Positions 16,993 through 25,719 of a stretch of 64,000 bases of DNA are shown one piece after another. This DNA is from Methanocatella intestini. Lineage in GTDB: Archaea > Methanobacteriota > Methanobacteria > Methanobacteriales > Methanobacteriaceae. The number at the start of each line of letters is the position of its first letter. The first letter of the stretch is position 1. The notes beneath the pieces are model-generated. The model saw nothing but the letters and a program-made list of their open reading frames with translations, was not told where the DNA came from and ran no database searches. The stretch lies in NCBI RefSeq assembly GCF_002252585.1, contig NZ_NQLD01000008.1; one strand, 5' to 3'. The position numbers were made by a program, and so were the translations under genes.

Positions 16993-16994
16993 AC

Positions 16995-17564
16995 TTATAA
17001 TTTAAGTTCCATATTATGCATTCCACGTTCAAAACTTCCTATTTTAACTCTTTTTTTATTGAATTCTCTAAATCCCATTCTTTCATATAATGATTTGGCA
17101 CCTGTGTTTCTAAAATCTGCATCAAGAGTTACTCTTTTTAGATTATTTTTTTTAGCATAGTAAATTACATCATTTAAAACTTTACTGCCTAAACCTTTTC
17201 CTCTTTGAGACTCATCAATAGCTAGCTCTGCAACATGAAAATCTCCTTTTTCTACATCACACAATACAAAATAGTCTAGAATATCAACAATAAGCAATTT
17301 TAAACTGACTGTCTTTAAACTATGATAAAATGCTGGTTTTTTAGAAATCCAAAATATCAATAAACCAATAACATTATTATTCTCATCTAAAACAACTTTG
17401 GTATCATCAAATGATTCTTCCTTTTTTAACTGTTTTTCAATTGTTGAAATAGCTTTGTCAGAACTTTTAAAAAGCAAATCAAATGTTCTGAAATCAACAT
17501 CATAAATCAGTTTAGCTACTTTTCTGGAATCATGTTTAGAGGGATTGAATGTTTCATAAATCAA
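16995..17564 (-). CDS. GNAT-family N-acetyltransferase
   Basis: 189 residues with the acetyl-CoA binding motif A LAIDESQRGKGLGSKVLND and motif B-like NTGAKSLYERMGF near the C-terminus. The acceptor substrate is unknown. The start codon is TTG at 17564, one base after the larB stop, with AAAGGT upstream, so it is the second gene of a larB-GNAT operon. Confidence 0.85.
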   Translation of the reverse strand: MIYETFNPSKHDSRKVAKLIYDVDFRTFDLLFKSSDKAISTIEKQLKKEESFDDTKVVLDENNNVIGLLIFWISKKPAFYHSLKTVSLKLLIVDILDYFVLCDVEKGDFHVAELAIDESQRGKGLGSKVLNDVIYYAKKNNLKRVTLDADFRNTGAKSLYERMGFREFNKKRVKIGSFERGMHNMELKL

Positions 17565-17565
17565 T

Positions 17566-18327
17566 TTATCTACCTTTTATTATAGTTAGAGCAAATACAC
17601 CTGCACCAAATCCATTATCAATGTTTACAACTGCTATTCCCGGAGCACATGACTGAAGCATCGCGTTTAAAGCAACAACTCCCCCTTCACCTACGCCATA
17701 GCCAACAGATGTCGGAACGCCAATAACCGGAATATCAACCAAACCAGCTACAACAGAAGGCAAAGCACCTTCCATTCCTGCACAGACAATTAATACTTCC
17801 ACACCTTCTTTAATCATGTGTGCTATTTGGGGAAATAATCTGTGAATCCCAGCTACACCAATATCATAAGAAGTTATTGCTTCACATCCGCCTTCTTCAA
17901 CTATTACCCGTGCTTCTTCTGCAATATTTATATCTGATGTTCCTGCAGTTATAATACCTACTTTTCCTAATGTCTTAGCAACCTCTTTATTTCTGATTAC
18001 CAATATCTGAGCTCTTTTATTATAGTTTAATTTAAACCCGTCCAAATCCAAATCATTAGCTAATTTTTCATATCTTTCTGAAGATAATTTAGTTACAATC
18101 AGATTTTCAGGATTTTCACTATCCAAATAATTTTTGACTATCAATAAGAGATCTCCGTAATCTTTACTTGGAGAAAAAACTGCTTCTGGAAAGCCTGTTC
18201 TTGAAGAGCGTGATTTGTCAAATTTAGCAACTTCATCAAATTCTAAAATAGTATCTGCCTTTAAAAGTCTTTCACATTCTTCAATACCAATTTCTTCATT
18301 GATTAACTTTTCAAGAATTTCTCTCAT
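17566..18327 (-). CDS. larB: Nickel-pincer cofactor synthesis protein LarB
   Basis: 253 residues. LarB carboxylates nicotinic acid adenine dinucleotide at C5 and hydrolyses it, the first step to the nickel-pincer nucleotide of lactate racemase-type enzymes. The C-terminal PurE-like domain is clear: IITAGTSDINIAEEA, YDIGVAGIHR, VCAGMEGALPSVVAGL and GVPTSVGYGVGEGG. The N-terminal region carries DKSRSSRTGFPEAVFS. Neither larC nor larE is in the window. It diverges from hypF across 49 bases. Confidence 0.92.
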   Translation of the reverse strand: MREILEKLINEEIGIEECERLLKADTILEFDEVAKFDKSRSSRTGFPEAVFSPSKDYGDLLLIVKNYLDSENPENLIVTKLSSERYEKLANDLDLDGFKLNYNKRAQILVIRNKEVAKTLGKVGIITAGTSDINIAEEARVIVEEGGCEAITSYDIGVAGIHRLFPQIAHMIKEGVEVLIVCAGMEGALPSVVAGLVDIPVIGVPTSVGYGVGEGGVVALNAMLQSCAPGIAVVNIDNGFGAGVFALTIIKGR

Positions 18328-18376
18328 ATTATCATAACTATTTTATACAATAATTATATTTAAATATATATTGACT
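18328..18376. promoter_or_regulatory. Shared divergent promoter region of larB and hypF
   Basis: Only 49 bases separate the larB and hypF starts. The stretch 18341-18370 is one AT-rich run with TATA-like sequences readable on both strands, and neither gene has a Shine-Dalgarno site. Both transcripts are probably leaderless or nearly so, and their promoters overlap. Confidence 0.45.
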
Positions 18377-20626
18377 ATGATGGCAAAAAAGATTTTAACT
18401 CAGGGAATTGTTCAGGGTGTAGGATTCAGACCTTATATTTACAGACTTGCAAAAGATTTGAATTTAAACGGATATGTAAGAAATTTAGGAAATGTAGTTG
18501 AGATAATTCTTGAGGGAGAAAATATTGACTTATTTATTGAGAAATTACCTAAAGAATTGCCTCCAATAGCTAAAATAGACTCAATGAAAACAGAAGATAT
18601 AGCTGTTGAAGGTTTTGATGATTTTACAATAATTGAAAGTTCAGATGAATTTTCAGGAGTATCTGTAATACCTCCAGATATAGCTATCTGTGACAGCTGT
18701 CTTAATGAAATAAGAAATCCGAAAGACAGACGTTATAAATATCCTTTTAATGCATGTACTGACTGCGGTCCCAGATTTACAGTTATTGACAGTGTTCCTT
18801 ATGACAGAGTTAGAACTTCAATGGATGAATTTCCATTATGCAACAGCTGCCTTAAGGAATATAGCGAACCTTTAAACAGACGTTATCACGGTGAAGCCAT
18901 TTGCTGCAGTGACTGCGGACCTCAAATGAAGATATATAAAGGATCAGAAGAAATAGACAGTGATAACCCCATTAAAATAGCTGCAGATAAACTGAAAGAA
19001 GGTAAAATTATATCCATTAAAGGAATCGGTGGAACTCATTTAGCAGCTGATGCATATAATGACAAAGCCATTAAAGAATTAAGAAAACGCCTGAATCGTC
19101 CAAATCAGGCTTTTGCTGTTATGAGTAAAGATTTATCCTGTGTTAAAAATTATGCCAGATTAACTGATAATGAAATAGCTACAATAACTTCAAATAAAAG
19201 ACCTATTGTAGTTTTAAAGAAAAACAATAATTATAACTTCCCAGAGTCATTAGCTCCCGGTTTGCACAATATCGGAGTTATGCTACCATACTCTCCAATG
19301 CATTATCTGCTTTTTGATGAAGGAGACATTGATACATATATAATGACCTCAGCCAATACTCCAGGGGAGCCTATGATGATTACAAATGCAGAAATTCTGA
19401 ATTTAGACGGAATTTCAGACTATTCTTTAATCCATAACCGCAGAATTTTAAACAGATGTGATGATTCAGTTATCCGATTTAGAAATGATGCTCTTTCATT
19501 TATTCGCAGATCCAGAGGTTATACTCCTGAGCCCTATAAAATCAATTATGAAGTAAATGATTTAAATGTACTTGCCTTAGGCCCCGAGCTTGATGTTACA
19601 TTTGCAATAGCTAAAGACAATATGTGCTATCCTTCCCAGCATATAGGAAATACAAACAAATTAAAAACTTTAAACTTCATGAAAGAAGCTATTGAAAATA
19701 TGGAAAGAATCACTAAAATAAATGACTTTGATGCAATTGCATGTGATTTGCATCCACATTTCTTTACAACAAAACTAGCTCATGAATTCTGTGATGAATT
19801 TGAGTGTGATGTAATAGGTGTGCAGCACCATCATGCACATAGTGTTGCACTGGCTAATGATTACTGTCTTGATGAAATGATTGTAATAGCTGCAGACGGT
19901 GTAGGCTATGGAAGTGACAACACAAGCTGGGGCGGAGAAATATTATACACCGACATTAACAATTTTGAAAGATTAGGTCACCTGCAGCCACATAAAATGC
20001 CTGGTGGAGATATGGCAACCAAACACCCAATAAGAATGCTTTTAAGTATTTTAGATGATGGAGAATTAATTGGCAATTATGTTGATTACTTCAAATACGG
20101 AGAAATGGAAATTAAAAATATTTACAAGCAATTGGAAGCAGAAATCAATGTTGGATTAACAACAAGTACCGGAAGAGTATTGGACTCTGTTTCAGCAGCT
20201 CTGGAAATATGCAATACCAGAACATATGAAGGAGAATGTTCAATGAAATTGGAATCTGTTGCATATTACTCCAAAAATGATTTCGAAATTCCATTTGAAA
20301 TTAAAGATAATGTATTAAATACCCGTGAAATCCTCCGTGAAGTTGTCAGATTATATCAAAAAGGAGAAAATAAAGCAGATATTGCAAATGCTGCTCAAAA
20401 TGCAATAGCAAAAGGACTGTCCCAAATAGCTATTGAAAGTGCAGATAAAAAAGGTATTTTCGACATTGGGGCTACAGGAGGTGTCTTTTACAATGAAGCA
20501 ATAACCAATACCTGTAAAAATTACATTGAGAAAAACGGATATAACTTTATTCAGCATAAAAACACATGTGCCGGTGACGGATCTGTTTCATTAGGTCAGG
20601 CTATTGTAGCTAAAACAATTTTATAA
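18377..20626 (+). CDS. hypF: Carbamoyltransferase HypF (NiFe hydrogenase maturation)
   Basis: About 749 residues. HypF makes the carbamoyl group that becomes the CN ligands of the NiFe centre. Domains in order: acylphosphatase (about 1-90; VQGVGFRPYIY and VRNLGN), two zinc fingers (CDSC...CTDC and CNSC...CSDC, about 100-180), YrdC-like domain (about 195-375; GIGGTHLAADA), and the Kae1-like carbamoyltransferase (about 385-749) with VQHHHAHSVA and GATGGVFYNE. All key parts are present. The start at 18377 (ATG) is chosen over an upstream TTG. It serves the frh operon encoded further right. Confidence 0.95.
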   Translation: MMAKKILTQGIVQGVGFRPYIYRLAKDLNLNGYVRNLGNVVEIILEGENIDLFIEKLPKELPPIAKIDSMKTEDIAVEGFDDFTIIESSDEFSGVSVIPPDIAICDSCLNEIRNPKDRRYKYPFNACTDCGPRFTVIDSVPYDRVRTSMDEFPLCNSCLKEYSEPLNRRYHGEAICCSDCGPQMKIYKGSEEIDSDNPIKIAADKLKEGKIISIKGIGGTHLAADAYNDKAIKELRKRLNRPNQAFAVMSKDLSCVKNYARLTDNEIATITSNKRPIVVLKKNNNYNFPESLAPGLHNIGVMLPYSPMHYLLFDEGDIDTYIMTSANTPGEPMMITNAEILNLDGISDYSLIHNRRILNRCDDSVIRFRNDALSFIRRSRGYTPEPYKINYEVNDLNVLALGPELDVTFAIAKDNMCYPSQHIGNTNKLKTLNFMKEAIENMERITKINDFDAIACDLHPHFFTTKLAHEFCDEFECDVIGVQHHHAHSVALANDYCLDEMIVIAADGVGYGSDNTSWGGEILYTDINNFERLGHLQPHKMPGGDMATKHPIRMLLSILDDGELIGNYVDYFKYGEMEIKNIYKQLEAEINVGLTTSTGRVLDSVSAALEICNTRTYEGECSMKLESVAYYSKNDFEIPFEIKDNVLNTREILREVVRLYQKGENKADIANAAQNAIAKGLSQIAIESADKKGIFDIGATGGVFYNEAITNTCKNYIEKNGYNFIQHKNTCAGDGSVSLGQAIVAKTIL

Positions 20627-20628
20627 TT

Positions 20629-20647
20629 TCATGTAATTTTTACATGA
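20629..20647 (+). terminator. Hairpin plus T-run after hypF
   Basis: TCATGTAA, TTT, TTACATGA is a perfect 8-3-8 hairpin directly after the hypF stop. It is followed at 20655-20661 by a T-run. Confidence 0.5.
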
Positions 20648-20680
20648 TTAACTAATTTTTTCAAAATAACTTAAACAAAC

Positions 20681-20688
20681 TTTAAATA
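20681..20688 (+). promoter_or_regulatory. TATA box of the Ntn hydrolase gene (leaderless start)
   Basis: TTTAAATA is centred about 27 bases before ATG 20712, with no ribosome site between. A leaderless transcript starting at the ATG would leave Thr as residue 2. Confidence 0.5.
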
Positions 20689-20711
20689 TTATTCAGATTA
20701 TATGTTCAAAT

Positions 20712-21863
20712 ATGACATCCGAAATAATAATTATGAATACTGATGTAATAGCACTGGCTGCGGACAGTACAATTACAATAAATGATAAAAAAACATATAA
20801 TGGAGTTAATAAAATATTTATGCTTTCAAATGATCCCCCAATGGGAATTATGGTATTTGGATTAGGAAAATTTGAAAATATCTCCATAGAAACTTTAATC
20901 AAAGAATATTCTAAGAAAACTGACTTTAAAAAGCTAAAAAATATAATAAATATTAAAAACGATTTTTTAAAGTATCTAACAGAAGTAACTCAAGCAACAA
21001 ACATAAACATCTTTCTAGATTCACATTTGAAAAATTTTAAGCAAATGATAAATCAGCAGAGAAACTCATGTAATGAATTAGAGTTTTATCAATTTATAGA
21101 AACATTTTCTAATGTAGAAATATTCGAATTTTTAAAAGATATTTTTGAAACTGAAAAATACAATGAAAAGTTTAAAGAGATAATAAAAGAGTATGATGAA
21201 TCCAAAATTAATTTAAATAATTTAAAAAAATGTTTTTGTTCCTATATATTTAATATATCAACAGGAATAGTAATTGCAGGATTTAATAAAGAAGATATGT
21301 TTCCATCATATGTTTCATTTAATATAATTGCAAATGTTAATAATATGCTACTTTATCAAGATATGGATACAAAATTAAACTATTCTGGAACATTAATAAT
21401 CCCATTTGCCCAAACAGATGTCATTGGAACTTATTTATCAGGAATTAATGAAACTTTGGAAAATGAAATTAAAAAACATTTCGTAAACATTATGGAAAAT
21501 TATATTTGCAATATGTATGACCACATAAATGTTGAAAAATTAGAAAAAATAAACGAAATTAAAAACCAGCTGACTAAAAACTTTAAAAATAATATTAATT
21601 CTTTAAAAAAAGATTTTTATTCTCCAATACTTGAATCATTAGATTTTTTGCCTAGGGAAGAAATAGGAAATTTAGCAGAATCTCTGATACAAATTACTTC
21701 ATTAAAAAGAAAAATAGATTCAAATTTAGAAAGTGTAGGTGGAAATATTGATGTTGCCCTTATTTCCAAAGGTGATGGGTTTATTTGGAAAAAAAGAAAT
21801 CCCTATTTTGATCCAAAGATAAATCCCCAATTTTTTGATGAAAAAATGAATAAAAATTTTTAA
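20712..21863 (+). CDS. Divergent proteasome-type Ntn hydrolase with large insertions
   Basis: 383 residues. After removal of Met1 the protein would start TSEIIIMNTDVIALAADS, placing Thr1, Asp17 and, further on in YNGVNKIF, Lys33 at the exact spacing of proteasome beta-subunit catalytic residues. Other core blocks follow in order: KIFML....MGIMVFGLG (33-53), TGIVIAGFNKEDMFPSY (about 180-197), IGTYLSGINETLENEI (about 237) and GGNIDVALISKGDGFIW (about 342-358). Between blocks lie extra helical, Lys/Glu/Asn-rich segments of roughly 120 and 80 residues, making it far longer than HslV or beta subunits. No propeptide is needed. Likely a threonine peptidase or amidohydrolase; the family assignment is mine from motifs. 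A 48-residue gene follows. Confidence 0.65.
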   Translation: MTSEIIIMNTDVIALAADSTITINDKKTYNGVNKIFMLSNDPPMGIMVFGLGKFENISIETLIKEYSKKTDFKKLKNIINIKNDFLKYLTEVTQATNINIFLDSHLKNFKQMINQQRNSCNELEFYQFIETFSNVEIFEFLKDIFETEKYNEKFKEIIKEYDESKINLNNLKKCFCSYIFNISTGIVIAGFNKEDMFPSYVSFNIIANVNNMLLYQDMDTKLNYSGTLIIPFAQTDVIGTYLSGINETLENEIKKHFVNIMENYICNMYDHINVEKLEKINEIKNQLTKNFKNNINSLKKDFYSPILESLDFLPREEIGNLAESLIQITSLKRKIDSNLESVGGNIDVALISKGDGFIWKKRNPYFDPKINPQFFDEKMNKNF

Positions 21864-21900
21864 ATAAATAAAATAATTAATTAATATTTGAGGTGAAAAA

Positions 21901-22047
21901 ATGAATCTTAAAAGACTATCACGAGAATGGAGAACAAGAGGCATAGGTATTGACAAAGAATATTTAGACAAGAGAAGTAAAGAAATAGACCAGGAAGTAA
22001 TGAAAGAAATAGAATTCGAAAAACGATGGAAAAAAATGGAAAAATAA
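21901..22047 (+). CDS. 48-residue charged small protein after the Ntn hydrolase
   Basis: A short frame with a strong ribosome site (GAGGTG, five bases before the ATG), 37 bases after the Ntn hydrolase stop. The product begins MNLKRLSREWRTRGIG and ends EKRWKKMEK. It is almost wholly charged, with a helix-prone C-terminal half and no hydrophobic segment. The ribosome site and placement argue that it is real and co-transcribed. It may be a partner, substrate or tag for the hydrolase, but nothing in the sequence proves this. Confidence 0.6.
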   Translation: MNLKRLSREWRTRGIGIDKEYLDKRSKEIDQEVMKEIEFEKRWKKMEK

Positions 22048-22283
22048 ACAACACAAAAAACTAACCCTGCAAAAATATTCATATCTGCTTAAACACCACA
22101 AAAAATAGCCAATAATCTTCTTTTCAAATCTGATAAAAACATTATAATTCTTTATCCCGAATAATTTTAAAAGTTATACATTCTTTTAACAGAAAATTTG
22201 ACTGCAATTAACTTACAGATTTAAATAAAATATTTTTTTAAGGTCAAAAAATAAAAAAAGAATAGATACAAACAACAGCTAAT

Positions 22284-22856
22284 TTATTTATTTTTAAGAG
22301 TTCTCTCTAAAATATATTCTGCTCTGTTTTTAAGATTATCATATAACCTTATTTGATTCATAAGTTCTGAAATAGCTTCTGTTTGACCATTATCAATTCT
22401 TTTTTCAATATCCAATAATTTAGACCATTCATCACCAGAAGGTAATTGGGGCGTATTTAACATATCTTCACTGAAGTTTACATTAAACGTGTTCTTATTA
22501 ATGGTAATATGAATATTAACTTCATGGTCCAAATCATAATATTTACGAGGTCTACCTCTAACAATCTTTTTATAAGAAGAACTTAATATTCCAACGTTTT
22601 CCATAGCCCGCAAGTGTTCTATGATTGCTTTTTGACCAATGTTAAGTTCATTTGAAATTTCACTTACAAACATTGGTTCTTCCCTTAAGAGATTTATAAT
22701 CTCTCTTCTTGTTTTACAGCCCATTACATCAAGTATATCCTCTTTATCAATTCCACATTCAGAATTTCCATAATTACCATTGATTTCAATTATAGAAACT
22801 GAATTGGTGTGAGGATTAGCTTTTTTATTTTCTTCAATTTCGTTTGTATCTTTCAT
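22284..22856 (-). CDS. Winged-helix regulator, probable heat-shock repressor (HSR1-like)
   Basis: 190 residues. An ArsR-like winged-helix domain spans about residues 40-110: DVMGCKTRREIINLLREE, then the recognition region ISNELNIGQKAIIEHLRAMENVGIL and a basic wing RGRPRKYYDL. The rest is a C-terminal helical domain, likely for dimerisation. It is divergent from grpE-dnaK-dnaJ. Its own TATA box (complement of 22879-22887) sits 27 bases before ATG 22856 and overlaps a TAAC-N5-GTTA element. This suggests autoregulation and control of the chaperone operon, as with HSR1 of Archaeoglobus and Phr of Pyrococcus. Function is inferred from context. Confidence 0.7.
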   Translation of the reverse strand: MKDTNEIEENKKANPHTNSVSIIEINGNYGNSECGIDKEDILDVMGCKTRREIINLLREEPMFVSEISNELNIGQKAIIEHLRAMENVGILSSSYKKIVRGRPRKYYDLDHEVNIHITINKNTFNVNFSEDMLNTPQLPSGDEWSKLLDIEKRIDNGQTEAISELMNQIRLYDNLKNRAEYILERTLKNK

Positions 22857-22883
22857 AAATATAGATTATACCGAAACCTTTAT

Positions 22884-22899
22884 ATAACTTTTTGTTACT
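22884..22899. promoter_or_regulatory. Operator-like element 1 (TAAC-N5-GTTA)
   Basis: ATAACTTTTTGTTACT carries the dyad TAAC-TTTTT-GTTA and overlaps the TATA box of the divergent regulator gene. The known HSR1 site of Archaeoglobus is CTAAC-N5-GTTAG. Confidence 0.55.
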
Positions 22900-22918
22900 A
22901 TAATAACATACGAGAAAG

Positions 22919-22934
22919 ATAACTTTTTGTTACT
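22919..22934. promoter_or_regulatory. Operator-like element 2 (TAAC-N5-GTTA)
   Basis: An exact second copy of the 16-mer ATAACTTTTTGTTACT, starting 35 bases after the first copy, between the regulator gene and grpE. Confidence 0.55.
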
Positions 22935-23041
22935 TTAATATTTGGTGCAAAAAACTCTTATTAATAACCCTTGTTTTTTGAACCATTTTCCTATATGTCC
23001 ATAAATTCCAAAATATGCCAATATTAAGTATCAAAAATAAA

Positions 23042-23075
23042 AATTCTCTACACAAGGGTTATTTAAAGAGTTTTA
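23042..23075 (+). promoter_or_regulatory. Promoter region of the grpE-dnaK-dnaJ operon
   Basis: ACAAGGGTTATT (23052-23063) runs into a TATA-like TTATTTAAAG. The block up to AAGAGTTT recurs in inverted orientation at about 22951-22974 with one base inserted, so each side of the intergenic region has the same element facing outward. A GGTGA ribosome site precedes ATG 23097. Confidence 0.45.
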
Positions 23076-23096
23076 AAAATTTGAAAAGGTGACTGA

Positions 23097-23654
23097 ATGG
23101 CTAATGACAACAATGAAGACCAAAAAGAAGAAGAAACTAAAACTCTTCAGGAAAAATATGATGAAGTTCTTGAAGAATTAGATTCTAAAAATAAAGAGTT
23201 AGCTAAAATAAATGAAGACCTTGAAAAACAGAAAGAAGAAACTCAGGAGTATATTTCACTATCTCAAAGACTTCAGGCTGATTTCGAAAACTTCAAAAAA
23301 ATCAATGAGAAAAAAAGTAAAGATATCATCAAATTTGCCAATGAACCACTTATCAAAAATATCTTAGACAGTTATGAAGATTTAGGAAGAGCACTTGAAA
23401 ATTCTAAAACTGAAAAAGAATTGAGAGACGGTGTTGAATTAATATATTCTAAAATTAAAGATGTTTTAACTAAAGAAGGTTTAGAAGAAATCCCTGCAAA
23501 AGGGGAAAAATTCGATCCATTTAAACATGAAGCACTTATGGTTGCAAATGATGAAAATGTGGAAAATGGATATATTATTGATGAACTGATGAAAGGATAT
23601 ACCTTAAAAGGTAAAGTTATCAAATACTCTAAAGTTAGAGTCTGTAAAAAATAA
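23097..23654 (+). CDS. grpE: Nucleotide exchange factor GrpE
   Basis: 185 residues. GrpE releases ADP from DnaK. The N-terminal half is a long Lys/Glu-rich coiled coil (about 5-80), typical of the GrpE dimer stalk. The C-terminal beta domain carries FDPFKHEALM and the ending GYTLKGKVIKYSKVRV, both hallmarks. GGTGA lies upstream of the ATG. It is first gene of the chaperone operon, with dnaK 45 bases behind. Confidence 0.93.
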   Translation: MANDNNEDQKEEETKTLQEKYDEVLEELDSKNKELAKINEDLEKQKEETQEYISLSQRLQADFENFKKINEKKSKDIIKFANEPLIKNILDSYEDLGRALENSKTEKELRDGVELIYSKIKDVLTKEGLEEIPAKGEKFDPFKHEALMVANDENVENGYIIDELMKGYTLKGKVIKYSKVRVCKK

Positions 23655-23699
23655 TGTTTATTAAATTATTATACAATCAAAAAATAAAGGTGATTAATT

Positions 23700-25580
23700 A
23701 TGTCTGATACTAAAAAAGAAAAAATTATAGGTATTGATTTAGGAACAAGTAACTCTGCAGCATCTGTACTTGTTGGAGGTAAACCAACTGTAGTACCATC
23801 TGCAGAAGGTGCAAGCCAATACGGTAAAGCATTCCCAAGTTATGTTGCATTTACTGATGACGGTCAAATGTTAGTAGGAGAACCTGCTAGAAGACAAGCT
23901 GTAACCAACCCGGAAAACACTATCAGTGCAATCAAAAGAAGTATGGGAACTGATTACAAAGTTACAATCCACGGCAAACAATATTCACCACAAGAAATCT
24001 CTGCATTCATCTTGCAAAAAATTAAAAAAGATGCAGAATCTTTCTTAGATGAAAAAGTTGAAAAAGCTGTTATTACCGTACCTGCTTACTTTGACGACAA
24101 CCAAAGGACTGCAACAAAAGATGCTGGAACTATTGCAGGATTAGATGTTGTAAGACTTGTAAATGAACCTACCGCTGCAAGTTTAGCTTATGGTATCGAT
24201 AAACAGGAAGATGATGATGTAAATATCATGGTATACGATTTAGGTGGAGGTACCTTAGATGTAACCATCATGGAATTCGGTGGAGGAATATTTGAAGTAA
24301 AATCCACTAGTGGGGACACCCAGTTAGGTGGTACCGATATGGATAATGTTCTTTTAAAATACTTATCTGATGAATTCGAAAAAGAAAACGGAATTAACCT
24401 TATGGATGATGATCAAGCTGTACAAAGGTTAAGAGAAGCTGCTGAAAAAGCAAAAATCGAATTATCCACTACATTAACCACTGAAGTAAACTTACCATTT
24501 ATTACAATGGGTAAAGACGGATCTCCTAAAAACTTAATCATATCTCTTACAAGAGCTAAATTAGAAGAATTAGTAGATGACATTGTTAAAAAATCAGGAA
24601 AACCAATGCAACAAGCATTAGATGATGCTAAAATGAGCAAATCAGATATTGATAAAATCATTCTTGTTGGTGGACCTACCAGAATGCCAATTGTACAAAA
24701 CTATGTAGAAAAATTCATCGGCAAATCAATCGAACGTGGTATTGACCCTATGGAATGTGTATCAATGGGAGCAGCTATCCAAGGAGGAGTATTAGCTGGA
24801 GAAATTAAAGACTTAGTTCTTTTAGATGTAACTCCATTATCATTAGGTATTGAAACCTTAGGTGGAGTATCTACTACTTTAATTGAAAGAAACACAACAA
24901 TTCCTACTAAAAAAAGTCAAATATTCTCTACAGCTGCAGATAACCAACCATCTGTAGATATTAATGTTCTCCAAGGAGAAAGGAAAATGGCTGCAGACAA
25001 CACTTCACTTGGAAGATTCCAACTTGTAGGTATCCCACCTGCACCAAGAGGAGTTCCTCAAATTGAAGTTACCTTTGATATTGATGCAAACGGTATAATC
25101 AATGTATCTGCAAAAGACAAAGGTACAGGTAAAGAACAAGCTATTACAATTACTTCTTCAACCAAATTATCTGACGAAGAAATCGAAGAAAAAATCAAAG
25201 AAGCTGAAATGAATGCTGAAGCAGATAAACAAAAACAAGAAGAAATTGAAGTTAGAAACAATGCAGATTCCTTAATTTACACATCCGAAAAAGCTTTAGA
25301 AGAATTAAAAGATAAAGTAAGTGATGATGAAAAAGAAAAAGTGGAAAAACTTGTTGGTGAATTAAGAGATCTTGTAGCTGGCGATGACATTGCTGCTATT
25401 AAAGAAAAATCTGACGAATTATCTGAAGTAGTTCAAGGAATTAGTGCTAAAATCTATCAAGAAGCACAACAACAAGCACAAGCACAACAACAAGCTAATC
25501 CAAATGATGGTGCTCAATCTAATTCCTCAGATGATGATGACGGCACAATCGATGCAGATTACGAAGTAAAAGATGATTAG
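23700..25580 (+). CDS. dnaK: Hsp70 chaperone DnaK
   Basis: 626 residues. The N-terminal ATPase domain (about 1-375) has the phosphate loops GIDLGTSNSAASVLV and VYDLGGGTLDVTIME and the adenosine motif ILVGGPTRMPIVQ. Next come the linker LVLLDVTPLSLGIE, the substrate-binding domain and a helical lid (about 495-600). The C-terminal tail is Gln/Ala-rich then acidic, ending DADYEVKDD. Full length. DnaK is not universal in archaea and is thought to have been acquired from bacteria. Confidence 0.97.
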   Translation: MSDTKKEKIIGIDLGTSNSAASVLVGGKPTVVPSAEGASQYGKAFPSYVAFTDDGQMLVGEPARRQAVTNPENTISAIKRSMGTDYKVTIHGKQYSPQEISAFILQKIKKDAESFLDEKVEKAVITVPAYFDDNQRTATKDAGTIAGLDVVRLVNEPTAASLAYGIDKQEDDDVNIMVYDLGGGTLDVTIMEFGGGIFEVKSTSGDTQLGGTDMDNVLLKYLSDEFEKENGINLMDDDQAVQRLREAAEKAKIELSTTLTTEVNLPFITMGKDGSPKNLIISLTRAKLEELVDDIVKKSGKPMQQALDDAKMSKSDIDKIILVGGPTRMPIVQNYVEKFIGKSIERGIDPMECVSMGAAIQGGVLAGEIKDLVLLDVTPLSLGIETLGGVSTTLIERNTTIPTKKSQIFSTAADNQPSVDINVLQGERKMAADNTSLGRFQLVGIPPAPRGVPQIEVTFDIDANGIINVSAKDKGTGKEQAITITSSTKLSDEEIEEKIKEAEMNAEADKQKQEEIEVRNNADSLIYTSEKALEELKDKVSDDEKEKVEKLVGELRDLVAGDDIAAIKEKSDELSEVVQGISAKIYQEAQQQAQAQQQANPNDGAQSNSSDDDDGTIDADYEVKDD

Positions 25581-25719
25581 ATTAAATAATAACTGTTTTA
25601 TTATTTCCAAGTAGGTTATATAAAAATCAGAATCAAAAAACTAACTGACTATGAAATATAAAACAAATTATTTATTCTATTTTTTATATTTTTTAAGATA
25701 ATACTTATAAGGTGACTAA

